In this document: piece after piece, positions 1-12,600 of the stretch
How positions within the stretch are numbered: the first letter of the stretch is position 1
Layout: every line of letters starts with the position of its first letter
NCBI GenBank assembly: GCA_016647705.1
Contig: CM028338.1
Coordinates: 16,156,577 to 16,220,576 of the forward strand
Origin: Eucommia ulmoides
Lineage: Eukaryota; Streptophyta; Magnoliopsida; Garryales; Eucommiaceae
Direction: 5' to 3'
DNA: 64,000 nt
Position numbers and translations under genes: made by a program
The notes under the pieces: generated by a model
Databases searched by the model: none
Seen by the model: the letters and a program-made list of their open reading frames with translations, nothing else
Told to the model about the DNA's origin: nothing

Positions 1-564
1 TACAAAAATCCGCTCACAAAAGTATAATGGCAGCCCATCTAAGCTCTATGTATAGTTAATTAGTAATTGTTCTCAATCAAATAAGAATACTTACAAATAT
101 ATACATGCAACAAAAAAAAAATAAAAAATTGGCGGCCAAGGGACGAACTTCAACACCTGATGGCCGAAGCTCCTGCAGCTGGTGGTGCCGACGGTGCAAA
201 CCCTAATTGGGAGCATTTGCCAGGGAATAACAGAGTATTAACCATAAAACTAAAACACAAGCTAAAATATAACAAATAGATTTATACTAAAATGAAAATA
301 TGCATCGTATATTAGACCGTGTAATTGGAAGCATTGACCAATTATCACCTAAAACATTTGTATGTCCTATAGCAACTACTTTGCCTACTTTAGGCCGAGG
401 CCAGCTCTAATTAGTTAAGTGCTATGTGTGCATCAAAGCAAAACTTGGCCGGTGTTTGCCAATTGCAGCAAATTTGTGTAAGCAGAAGATCATAATTTTA
501 CCATGAGCAACCGGGAATATTAAACGGTGGTTAGCAGGATAAAAGGGCACATACTTGAGACCAA
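1..564. other. 3' flank of the host gene, no other gene seen
   Basis: This stretch lies downstream of the minus-strand stop codon at 565-567 and probably contains the 3' UTR and terminator of the host gene. I see no convincing reading frame, transposon end or RNA gene in it. A short A-rich run sits near 112-126. Confidence 0.5.
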
Positions 565-612
565 TCATTTGTTGACAATGCTTTGAAGAAGATACGAGGC
601 TTTACTGCGGAC
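565..612 (-). CDS. Host gene exon 12 (last, with stop)
   Basis: The exon follows an acceptor reading ATGATGCAG and starts in phase 0 with GTC. It encodes 15 residues ending SIVNK, then TGA (complement of 565-567). The short 72-nt intron before it (613-684) has donor GTATAG, so the exon pair is typical of compact plant introns. Confidence 0.8.
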   Translation of the reverse strand, partial: VRSKASYLLQSIVNK

Positions 613-3600
613 CTGCATCATTGATGGGATTGCGTTAATGACTTGTATAAAGAATGGGAAAGCTGTGATTCAGTAAATCTATACCTTTGATGCATGAGAC
701 CTCAGATCTGTGCCGGTGATTTGGCAAGAACATTGTCTAAGGAAAATACCCCACATCTCGAAAAGCAATCTTTTGTTTTCCAGCATGATATTACATAAAA
801 ACCAGTTCTCCATGAGACCCAAGTAAATGTAGACCATGAATAAATCACAACTCTGGCCTTTCACATTAATAGAGATCAGCAATCTCAGGATCTCTTCTGC
901 ATCAACTACCTGCAACAAAAGCCAATTAAAGAATTACGTATAAAATGTACTTGATGAAATATGTCGAGATTCATTTTCAAATTATCTTGCGGAAATCTCT
1001 CCTATGTTATAGGCTAGATTAGCTTTATGATTTATATAACTTTCCTTTTATTCATCATCCTAGGTTTATCTAGATTGTAGTCATTGTATTGATATAAGTA
1101 AGAAAATAAAAATTCTCTTCTTCTTTTCCTTATGGCATCAGAGTCCAGGCTCTAATATTTTATTTTTTTTGGGCATTCATTGATGGTTCTTCTTCGCGGG
1201 ATAATTTTCTCCTCTTTTCCAGCCTTGTGCGATGGTTTTTTTTCTCCGGCCTTAATTGCTGGAAATATCAGGCCTAGCGACGAAGCCAAACACCACCCCT
1301 CGGATTCACTATCAGAGGCTCCAATCTATAGCTCCCGCCGAAAAACATCTGATTCTGTCACAAAAAATCATCGCAGGCGTTGCATGCCTCAAGTGAGGCT
1401 CCTCTAATCCGAGTTAACCGAGTCAACTCAGCTAAGAAAATTGAATCAACACACCCCAAGCCAGCCGAGCCAACTGAGTCACCTCTGTTTGAAAATAAAT
1501 AAATAAATAACATGTTGGAGAATGGGAGGGTGTTCCAATTCTTATTGGGACTCAATCCTGAATTCGTGGTAAAGAACCCTTTCCTGATCTTACGGATTCT
1601 TTTACGCTTGTTCGAGGGGCTGAAAGTCAGAAAGAGCTTCTGGGTGACAGAACCGGATCATGGAAAGACGGTCGTGAGAAGCTCAGCTTTGGTGGGAACT
1701 AAGTTTCGTTCTAATAGTGGTGATAACAATAAATGGAGTTAGAAAGATAGGAAGTGGTATGATTATTGCAACAAACCTAGACATACCAGCTAATCATGCG
1801 GTCGGTTACATGGCAAACCTCCCAACTAGAAAGTCAAAGATGGAAAAGATATGCAGGCAGCAGCACAAAGTCCAGGAGCAACTAATCCCAGTAATTCCGA
1901 GAAACATTTATTTAGTAAGGAACAGAGCATCTGTATGGACTGTTGAATCAGTCCAAATCTAATCCCAATACCTCTGCTACTAGTTCACTTGCTCAAAAAG
2001 GTAGTTCTTCTGTCGCCCTTAATATTTTTTCTGATCTCACTGCACTATGGATAGTTGATTCAGGTGCTAGTGATCATATGACCGGTTTTTCTCATCTGTT
2101 CTCATCTTATACTCCTTGTCCCAGTGGTCTTAAACTGTGTATTGCCAATGAATATTTGTCTCCAGTTGCAGGGAAAGGTTCTATTGCTCTTTCTAAGAAT
2201 CTAACACTGCAATCAATCTTACATGTTCCTAACTTGTCTTGTAATCTTTTGTCCATAGGCGAACTCACTAAAGATTCCAATTTTGTTGCTAAATTCACTC
2301 ATTCTCGATGTGAATTTCAAGATGTGTGCTCGGGGAAGATGATTGGCAGTGTCAAGGTGGTTGATCAACTTTATTACTTTGATGGAAGTGCAACTTTGGT
2401 TAGACAAACTCAGATTTCAGGCAGTTTCTTTTCCCTTTCTGTTAAACATGAAATAATAATATGACACTATAGACTCACACAACCAAAGTTTCCTTCAATT
2501 TTCAAGAAGAAAAATATTTCTCTTGTTCAATGAGAAATCTGTCAGGTTGCCAAACATCACCATACCACCTTTCCTTCTTAGCCTCACAAATAATCCCAAC
2601 CTCTTTCACTCATACATTGCAACATTTAACGGGCGTCAAGAGTCAAAAATATTACAAGGACGCGATGGTTCATTACATTCATAGATGATCATACTTGGAC
2701 GTTGTTGGGTGTATGAAAGAAAAATCAGAGGTTGACAAGGAGTTTCAAAACTTCTGTACTATGAAACTCAATTCCATGCCAAAATTCAAAGCCTAAGAGC
2801 GGAAAATGGCAAAGAATACTTCAGCTCCATTCTGGGATGATTTCTCATGGAAAATGGTATTGTCCGCCAAACAACTTGTGTCGGCCCACCTCAACAAAAT
2901 GGTGCTGTTGGGCAAAAAAACAGACATATTTCAGGCAATTATGTTTACCATTTGGGTTCCAAAACACTTCTGGGGAGAAGTCATTCTTACTGTTTCTTTT
3001 ACTTCATCAATAGAATGTCGTCCTGAGTATGTTAGTTTCAAAAACCTCTCAACATTCTATTGATGACTTACCATCGTGCCCAATTCTTTAGTGATCTCCC
3101 ATAGTGTTTGGTTGTGTTGTGTTTGTTCATGTTCACAATCATACTCGTAGTAAACTTGACCCAAGATCTCAGTCTTTCTTAGATACTCACCAACTCAAAA
3201 GGGATACAAGTGTTTTGATCTAGGAGTGTCAGTGTTCGACACCAACATGCCTCTGACACGTGTCGGCGCATGTCCAATTTTTATTTTTTATTTTTTCAGA
3301 TTCGACACCACGAAGGCATGCAAGATGAACGTGTCAGACACTCCTGAAGTGTATGTGCATCTACCTCCAAGATTTGCAAGCTTGTAGATGCATATACCTC
3401 CAAAATTTGCAAGCTTACTCGGCGCAACAAAGACTGTAAACTCAAGAGGTTATTCTATGATCTTAACCAATCTCCAAGAGCATGGTTTGATCAATTCACT
3501 AAAGCTATAAAGAACTTTTGTTGTACCTTTAGAGCCAAGCAGATCACACTATGTTTTTAAAACACACTGATGGTTGCAAGATTGTTATACTTATCGTCTA

Positions 3601-6600
3601 TGTGGATGACATTATCCTAATTGGTGATGATCTTGTTGAACAAGAGAAACAAAGACCTTTCTGACCAAAGAATTTGAAATCAAAGATATTGGATTTTTGA
3701 GGTACATTTCTTGGGTATGAAGGTGGCAAGAACTAAAGAAGGAATCTTGGTGTCTCAAAGCAGTATGCTAGGTGCAAGGCAGCTGAAACACCCAGGGATG
3801 CAAATTGCAGATTGAGTTCAAAGGCTAATGCTAAGGTTGATAAAGGACAATATCAACGATTAGTTGGGAAATTGATTTACTTATCCCATACGACATTAAA
3901 AAGATGTGAGTCAATTCATAATGCAAGCTTACTCGGCGCAACAAAGACTGTAAACTCAAGAGGTTATTCTATGATCTTAACCAATCTCCAAGAGCATGGT
4001 TTGATCAATTCACTAAAGCTATAAAGAACTTTTGTTGTACCTTTAGAGCCAAGCAGATCACACTATGTTTTTTAAACACACTGATGGTTGCAAGATTGTT
4101 ATACTTATCGTCTATGTGGATGACATTATCCTAATTGGTGATGATCTTGTTGAACAAGAGAAACAAAGACCTTTCTGACCAAAGAATTTGAAATCAAAGA
4201 TATTGGATTTTTGAGGTACATTTCTTGGGTATGAAGGTGGCAAGAACTAAAGAAGGAATCTTGGTGTCTCAAAGCAGTATGCTAGGTGCAAGGCAGCTGA
4301 AACACCCAGGGATGCAAATTGCAGATTGAGTTCAAAGGCCAATGCTAAGGTTGATAAAGGACAATATCAACGATTAGTTGGGAAATTGATTTACTTATCC
4401 CATACGACATTAAAAAGATGTGAGTCAATTCATAATCAATCACCCATAGAATTGAGAAGCCCTGAATAAGAACTCCTCGAACATTCATGCCCATTCCTTC
4501 ACTTATAATTCAGCAATGTTCAAATTATACCATGATGCCCATGATTTGTAATTAAATAGATTTAGAGGATGACTAACCGTCTAGCATCTGCACTACCTAC
4601 CCTCCAACCCTGCCCCCATACACTCCTACCCCTCCCCCGCGTCTGCACTACCTACCCTCCAACCCTGCCCCCATACACTCCTAACCCTCCCCCCCAACGC
4701 CCTCCTACCCTCCACCCTAACCTCCTACCCTCCCGCCCAAACCCTCCCACCACTCGATAGTACATATTTTTCGCTTTTTTTGCCCATGTGGTTAAAAAAC
4801 GTTTGTAGATTTCCTTTTGGATTGTCTTTACCGTATGTATGCAATAGAATTTTTTAGGTGGTGTTAGTAACTTGTTCTTGTTGGAATATTTAATATATTT
4901 AGTATTTACTATTCAAGATCTGTAGACAAGTTTGGTAGCTTCCTTTATTCCATTAAGTATTGATCTTCTCACACGCATATCTATGACAAATTATAAAACC
5001 TTCAATACCCCCCCCCTGTATGTGCTAAGATTCAATTGTCATCTCATAGCGGGGATATCTGGTCAAATGCCACTAACTATCGACAATTGGTTGGCTCCTT
5101 GCAATAACTCACTTTCACCAAACTAGACATTGTGATGAGGATCGACTAAGGCCACCATTTCGAACTTATGTACGGCGGAGGCAGAAAATTCATTAGTCTC
5201 TTTTCTAGCAGTAGTTAATTATAATTATAGCTAATAAAATAACCGTTATTCTTATTTTGGCAAGTAGTCATTATTCTCGTTTTGTCAAATAGCTGTTAAA
5301 GTAGCCATCATTGTTTGCCTATATAATGAGGCTTTATTGTAATAAAAAGACATCTTTGATTAACTGATTATTGAATTATTTAAACAAGATTCTTTTTTAT
5401 TATTATTCGTTTTTATTTTATTTTTAGAATTGGCCTCCTTCATCAATTGGTATCAGAGCTTATTTTAATCCTTACGCTTCGCATGCAAACTAAAACCCTA
5501 GCCACCACAGGCTAAAAAAAAAAAAAAAAAAAAGACCTCTAGCCACCATCAATTAAACCAACCACGTTCTGCTGCAATAGTCCAACAAACCAGATTCAGC
5601 TGGTCAGTCTTCGTGGGACCTCACCAGGTCTATTCCAGCCTTCGCCTGCCCTCGCCGTAGTTTTGTAGAACCCCAAGTCTGCTCCAGATTCCATCTATAG
5701 TGGCTACCGATTGTTTTGTGCCCTAGGCACAGTCTGTAAGTCTTAATATATATATATACACACACACACACACTAATGATTTATTCCCAATTTTTTCCAT
5801 TTAATATTAAAAAAAAAAATTACAAAAAAACAAAAAAAAAAATTATAATTACAAAAAATGAAATAATTGAAAAAAAAAGGCAAATTATTTCTATTTTTTT
5901 GTCACAGTATTACCCTATTGCATTATTTTTTTTTCGTGACGATATAGCATTATTGTACTTTCATTAAGTGGGCATTAATATTATCACTTTATAATCCACT
6001 CCATGACTATTTAATACCTAGAAACTTCCCAAAATTCCATTTGACAAGAGTTCCAAACCATGCAAGAGATTGTGGCTAATCTTCAAAATTCCATAAACAA
6101 CCTTCAAAATTCTTGTTACCCATATTAGAGAGGAAGTGAACCAAAATCAAAATAATTTATATATCGACCTCCATAAGTGACAAATTGAATTCCATAAGAA
6201 GATCCACATTGAGTTAGGTAGCCTAATCACTCAACTAGTTGAGCAACACAAACCATAGGGCTACTAGACACATGGTAAAACAACCAGTACGGGAACGTAA
6301 AGTGGAGTTTAATTTCTCTCATCACAACGAAAATTTACCATCCCCCACTCACTGCCGACTGCTCTGAAAGTTCTAAATTCAAGTTCTTCACCTACCTTAG
6401 CTCCTTCCCACAGTCACCCCGAGCGAGGCACGAATAAAATAGAAGGTAGACACACGGACTTTGGTAGAAGAGTTCCCCTAGAGAGTCATCAGCCCATATC
6501 CCCTAAACAATACCCAAAACACTCTTAAGAAAATGCATGCTAGAGCTAAGGGGCCACACCATATTTTCTATAGACTTGGACTTAATGCTTACTTACTTGA

Positions 6601-9600
6601 TTTACCATCTCATATGCATATTAGTCTTGTTTTCAATGTGGAAGACTTGCAACCTTATCAAGGCATAATCGAGCCTCCTATTTTTCCATAGGTACTCTTC
6701 CTGGGAAAGATGTTAATTCGCCTATGCCAACACCGAGGCTACCCCATCTGCCACCATATAGAGATGATCAAATTAAAGAGGCGTTTAAAGACAAGATCAT
6801 TGGCACATCACAAGGTTATGAATGGTATCTTGTCAAATGACGGGTCAACCACTCTTAGATGCTACGTAGATTCTAGACGAGGAGTCAAGACAACTTGCAC
6901 CTGACCTCTTGGAGCAGTACCATTCTTATAACTCTCCGGAGGCAAGTTCTTTTCAGCCGAGGAGAATTGATGGGGATCGACTAAGGCCATGGCTTCGAAC
7001 CTACGTACGGCGTTGGTGGAAAAATCATTAGTCTTTTTTCCTGCAGTAGTTAATTATATTTAGAGCTAATAAAGTAGCTTTTATTCTTATTTTGACAAGT
7101 AGCCATTATTCTCATTTTGTCAAGTAGCCACTATTGTTTGCCTGTATAATGAGGCTTTATTGTAATAGAAAGACATCTTTGATTATTGAATTATTTGAGC
7201 AAAATTCTTTTTTTAATTATTCGTTTTCATTTTATTTTTTCAATTGGCCTCCCTCATCACATTGCCTATATAATTCATCATGTTGCTCAGTTCATGAGTC
7301 AACCTCGATCGCATCATCTTATAGCCACCAAACGGATCCTTCACTACCTGAAAGGGACTTCGGCCTTTAGTCTTCTTTTTCAACGCAATGCTATTCCCTC
7401 AAGGCTTATTCTAATGTTGATTAGACAAGTTGCCCTAACTCTTGTTGCTCTACTACTGGTTTTTTGTGTTTTCTTGGCATCTAATCTGATCTCTTGGACC
7501 ACTAAGAAACAGTCCACTATCTCTCGCTCAAGCACCGAACTCGAGTATAGATCTCTTGCTCATGTTTGTGCCGAATCCACCTAGGTACTCCATCTGCTTC
7601 AGGGGTTGTAATTTCCAATCTCCACTCTTATCACCTTACTATGTGATAATATCAGCCCTATTTACATGGCTTCAAATTTTGTGTTCCATGCTCGTACTAA
7701 GCATATTGAACTGGACTACCACTTAATACAGGAACGTATTTTTACTGGTACACATCGAGTCCAATTTGTTTCTTCTAAGGATCAGCTTGCAAATATGTTC
7801 ACTGTTAAAGGGTATTTATGTCTTTTCTATTACTTAGTCCGATCTCAGATCATTTCCAATGCTACTCTTCCCACTATCACAGAAATGTATTCTCGCGTAG
7901 CACTACCAAGGACAATGTGTCTGGCTTGAGTTCATCTGTGTCGTCTGAGCATTCGGTGCTTGTTACTCAAGATTCCTACACAAGATTGTGGTGGTCATGG
8001 TGGTTTTTCTCGTGGTAGTGGTGGTTTCTCTCGTGGTGGTGGCCCTCAGGGTGGATGTAGTGGTCGTAGTTGTAGCTCACATCGACAGTGCTCTTTTTGA
8101 GGAAAGGATAATCATACTCGAGAAACATGTTGGGATTTAGTTGGTCGTCCTCCCAAATTCGCCAATGCAGTGACATTTGATCCAAATACTCCTACTATTC
8201 CAGAATCTAAGGCGGCCAAGGACATATCTGATGATGAATATGCTCAGTTCCTTCAGTATAAGGCATCCCAGCAGGCATCTTTTCCCATTGCTTCTTTAGC
8301 TCAATGAGGTACTTCTACTGTCTGTCTGTCAATTCGCCCTTCCCCTCCCACACCCTAGGTCATAGATTCTGCTGTCACTAATCACATGTCAGGTACTTCT
8401 TCCCCCTTTACACTAATTCAGTCATCTTCTTCATTGTCTCCTGTTATAGTTGCTGATGGTTCCACTGCCCCTATCCGTGGCATTGGCACAGTGGCACCCT
8501 CACCCTCACCCTCCTTATCTCTATCCTCTGTCTTGTATATTCCTTCCTTTTCTTTTAATTTGATGTCAGTCAATAAGCTTACCAAACACCTTAATTGTTT
8601 TGTCTCATTTTTTCTTGATTCTGTCATTCTCCAGGATTTGAGGACACAGAAGACCATTGGCACCGGGCGTGAGGAAAATGGCTGATATTACTTTGATGAC
8701 CATGACGAGAGTCCTGCTATCCTACCTACTGCCTGGCCTGTTGTTACCTCCGCTCACCAGATCCATTGTCGCCTTGGTCATCCCTGCCTTGGCAACCTCA
8801 AGTTATTTATTCCTAATTTGAGTCATTTGTCTTCGTTAGAGTGTGAGTCTGGTCAATTGGGTAAACATCATCGTATTTCATTTGCTTCTCCAGCTCATGT
8901 TCGAATCATCGAGTCCGTTTAGTTTAGTTCATTCAGATGTTTGGGGTCCTTCTCGTGTTACTTCTACATTAGGTTTTCATTATTTTGTGACATTTGTGGA
9001 TGATTTTCCAGAGTTACTTTATTTAATGAAATATCGTTCATAATTATTCTCTATTTTTCGTGCGTTTTGTGCTGAAATTAAAACTCTATTTAATGTACCA
9101 GTTCATATTCTTCGAAGTGATAATGCTCAAGAATACTTTTCTCAGTCATTTACTTCCTTTATGTCACACTCTGGTATCTTGCATCAGTCTTCTTGTCCTC
9201 ACACTCTGCAGCAAAATGGAGTTGTTGAGCGTAAGAATCAACATCTCCTAGAAGTGACTCGTACTCTTTTTTTTTTTTAGATGAACGTTCCCAAACATAT
9301 CTGTGGCGATGCAGTTCTTACCGCCTGCTTCTTAATCAACAGGATGCCGTCCTCTACCCTCAACGGCAAGGTTCCTCATTTCATTATTTTTCCTCATTCT
9401 CTCTTGTTTAGTTTACCTCCGCGAATATTTGGGTGTGTTTATTTTGTTCATCAATTGACTCCTGGCAGGGACAAGTTAAATTCCCGTGCTTTAAAATGTG
9501 TCTTCCTCGGCTATTTTCGCACACAAAAGGGTTATCGTTATTATAGTCCATCATTACGTCGCTCGTTTGTGTGTGTAGATGTTACATTCTTTGAGTCTAC

Positions 9601-12600
9601 CCCTTACTTTTCTACCCCTTCCTCTCGAGACGATATGGATGTTTCACTTCCCTTGCCAAGTGTACCAAACCCTACAATATCTTCCTCTACTCCGGATCCT
9701 ATCCCGCCTAGTCGTTCTTCAGCTCCTTTGCAAGTCTACTCTCGTCGCCAGAAGGCCCCCTCCGTTGTTGCGCCCATCGACTCTGTGTCCTCAGATTCTT
9801 CTCCAGCTGACCTATCCGTCTCTGACCTAGACATACCCATTGCCATCCGAAAAGGTAAGCGCACATGTACTACCCATCCTATTTCTAACTTTGTTTCGTA
9901 TGCACACCTATCTCCTTCGTACTTCTCTTTTGTTGTTTCTCTATCCTTTGTTTTTATTCCTAATTCTGTTTCAGAGGCCCTCACTCACCCTGGTTGGGTA
10001 AAAGCAATGGAAGAAGAAATGTTTGCCTTACATCAGAATGGCACTTGGGATCTAGTCTCGCTTCCGCCTGATAAAATAATAGTTGGATGTAAAATGGGTA
10101 TTCACTGTCAAAGTTCATCCAGATGGCACCATTGATCGACTAAAGGCTCGCTTAGTTGCTAAAGGCTATACTCAGGTATACGGTCTTGATTACTTTGAGA
10201 TCTTCTCTCCAGTTGCCAAGCTCGCTTCTGTTCGCTTGTTTATCTCTTTGACTGCCACTTTTCGTTGGTCATTACATTAATTCGATATTAAAAATGTTTT
10301 CTTAAATGACGATTTGACTGAGAAAGTATTTATAGAACAACCTCCTGGGTTTGTTGCTCAGGGGGTGTGTCTGGATTAGTATGTCGCTTGAAGAAATCTA
10401 TTTATGGCCTCAAGTAGTCTCCTCGAGCATGGTTTGGATGATTTAGTGAAGTGGTCACTAAGTTTGATCTTCGACGATGTGGAGTCGATCATTTCATCTT
10501 CTACAGGCATAGCAAAATCGAGAGAATATTGTTGATTATGTATGTGGATGATATCATGATTACCGGGGATGACCACGGTGGTATTTAGGAACTCAAAAAG
10601 TTTTTAAATAGTAAGTTTCAAACGAAAGATTTTAGTCACTTAAAGTACTTCTTGGGAATTGAAGTCGCTCGATCAAGTCAAGGCATTTACCTGTCTCAGA
10701 GTAAAAATATGTCCTTGACCTATTGAGCAAAACAAAAATACTAGGAGCTAAACCGATTGACTCACCTATAAATCCAAACACCAAACTGTTAACAGATCAA
10801 GGTGTACTACTGATAGATTCAGCACAATATAGACGATTAGTTGGAAAGTTAAACTACCTGACAGTTACCAGACCAGATATCTCCTTTGCTGTTAGTGTTA
10901 TCAGTCAGTTCTTAGATCGTCCAATGACTTGTCACTGGAATGCAGTGATTCGTATTCTCCGATATTTGAAAGGTGCTCTTGGTTGTGATTTGCTATATCA
11001 AAACTTCGGTCATACTCAAATAAAGGGCTACACGGATGCAAATTGGGCCGGCTCGCCCTCGGATAGGAAGTCTACTACTGGATATTGTGTGTTCGTTGGT
11101 GGTAACCTTATCTCTTGGAAGAGTAAAAAGCAGACTATGGTGGCACGGTTAAGTGCAGAATCGGAATACAGGGCAATGACCCATACCACTTGTAAGTTAA
11201 CTTGGTTAAAACACTTGTTAGAAAAATTTGGGTTTGAACACTTTTCACCGATGGATCTGGTATGTGATAATCAAGCAGTACTTCACATTACTTCCAACCC
11301 AGTCTTCCATAAGAGAACAAAACATATTGAAATTGATTGTCACTTCATTCAAGAAAAATTGTTACAGAAGCAGATTAAAACTAAACATATAAATTCAGTT
11401 GATCAGTTAGCTGATATATTTACTAAACCATTGGGGGGCTCAAGGATAAAATACATTTGTAACAAGTTAAGAGCATACAATATAAATGCTCCAACTTGAA
11501 GGGGAGTGTTAAAAGGTATTTATGTATTTTCTATTACTTAGAGTTTCCTGTATGGTTTCCTAATTCTTATTATAAATAGTGGGAGAGGCTAACACAATTG
11601 TTAAACATTCTCGTTCTTTTCATATCATGTTCTATTACTTTAACATTCACTAAAGGACAAGACCATCTTTCATCTTCTACGGTCCAACCACGTCTCTCCC
11701 AAACAGCCGAGTTTGCGAGGGAGTGTTAAGCCACAATGATTTCAGACCCTCCACGACTGTAAATGATGAAATAAATGTTCAATCAAACAATAGTAATTAT
11801 AGGCTATAACCTAAGTGTTAAAAGAGTATTTAGGTATTTTTTGTATTACGTAGGGTTTCCCTAGGGTTTCCCGTACGGCTGTATTGTTTCCTCATTCTTA
11901 TTATAAATAGTGGGAGAGGCAAACACAAAAGTTAAGCCATCTCTTTCTTTTTCTACTCCTCTTTTATTTCAACATGGTATCCAGAGCAAGTTATGGGACA
12001 TTAATCCCATATATCTGTTCAACCACTTTTTCTTTTCTTTTTTCTCTCCTCCCTCACCATCAGTACACGAAAAAAAAAAAAAAAAAAAACACGAATGAAC
12101 GAGGGTCAGACAGCCTCGTCGCTGCCGTCCAAACCCTAGCCGCTGTCGCACAAGCCTCGCCAGCACCTCTGTCGACGCCTCCGTTGTTGCAAAGCCCGTC
12201 GCCGACCGTCGAAACCCTAGCCGCCGTCGCAAACCCTAGTCGACACCTTCGCAGAACAGTCGCGACACTGTCGCTGTTCAGATCCGAGCCTCCACCAGCC
12301 TCGTCATCCACAACCGACGTTCGCCGACCGTCATTTGTCCAGCTCCGATGGCCGTCCACAGTGCTCCGACGATTCGCGCTCCCGCCTACGCAATTTTGTA
12401 AGTCTACTGTTTTTTGTTGATGTTCTTCGTTTAAAGCTCTAAACAAACAGTGTTGGTTTATTTCCCTTGCCCAAGTTGTTGTTATTTGTTAGTTGCTGTA
12501 TTGATAGATCCTCATGAAGATGGCTACCCTCCAACCGTTAACAATCCGCAAGTTAAATGGGACCAATTACTTAAATTGGTCCAAGGCTGTGAAAATAGCC

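Larger units (their letters stand above)
1003..4436 (+). mobile_element. Degenerate Ty1/copia retrotransposon, 5' part (copia-B)
   Basis: An LTR-like stretch (about 1003-1133) ends just before a tRNA-Met-type primer site (TGGCATCAGAG at 1134). It is followed by remnants of gag, protease, integrase and reverse transcriptase in the usual copia order. The 3' LTR is not seen attached, so this is a truncated copy. It lies in the last large intron, antisense to the host gene. The left boundary is uncertain. Confidence 0.7.
2465..4436 (+). pseudogene. Copia-B integrase and reverse transcriptase remnants
   Basis: Scattered frames show decayed integrase (around 2640-3050) and reverse transcriptase. 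The catalytic motif YVDD can be read twice, near 3600 and near 4115, because this part is tandemly duplicated. The RNase H entry motif QYQRLVGKL also appears twice (near 3850 and 4365). Many frameshifts make this a relic. Confidence 0.7.
5133..7259 (+). mobile_element. Deletion-derivative Ty3/gypsy chromovirus (family G), TSD CATTG
   Basis: The 5' LTR (5133-5445) and 3' LTR (6968-7259) both begin TGATG and end TCATCA. They flank 1.5 kb of internal sequence. The element is bounded by CATTG at 5128-5132 and 7260-7264. A tRNA-Met-type primer site TGGTATCAGAGC follows the 5' LTR. Protease, reverse transcriptase and most of the integrase are missing, so it would need trans help. It is inserted inside the RT of copia-B2. 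Confidence 0.9.
7803..11645 (+). mobile_element. Ty1/copia element, family A copy 1, TSD TTCAC
   Basis: The element is flanked by TTCAC at 7798-7802 and 11646-11650. Only the first 35 bp of the 5' LTR remain (7803-7837), joined directly to the second half of gag, so the rest of the LTR, the primer site and the gag start are deleted. Downstream protease, integrase, RT and RNase H follow in copia order to a 139-bp 3' LTR. It sits in the RNase H of copia-B2. Confidence 0.92.

Noticed and set aside
1180-1742. Two short plus-strand frames near the copia-B 5' end
   Set aside because: They are fragments of decayed leader and gag rather than separate genes.
8418-8663. Minus-strand frame opposite the family A protease region (also 13609-13848)
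   Set aside because: It is the antisense shadow of conserved polyprotein sequence and has no independent support.
12060-12446. Overlapping frames on both strands in the CG-rich copia leader
   Set aside because: The same leader in copy 3 does not conserve the frames, so they reflect base composition.
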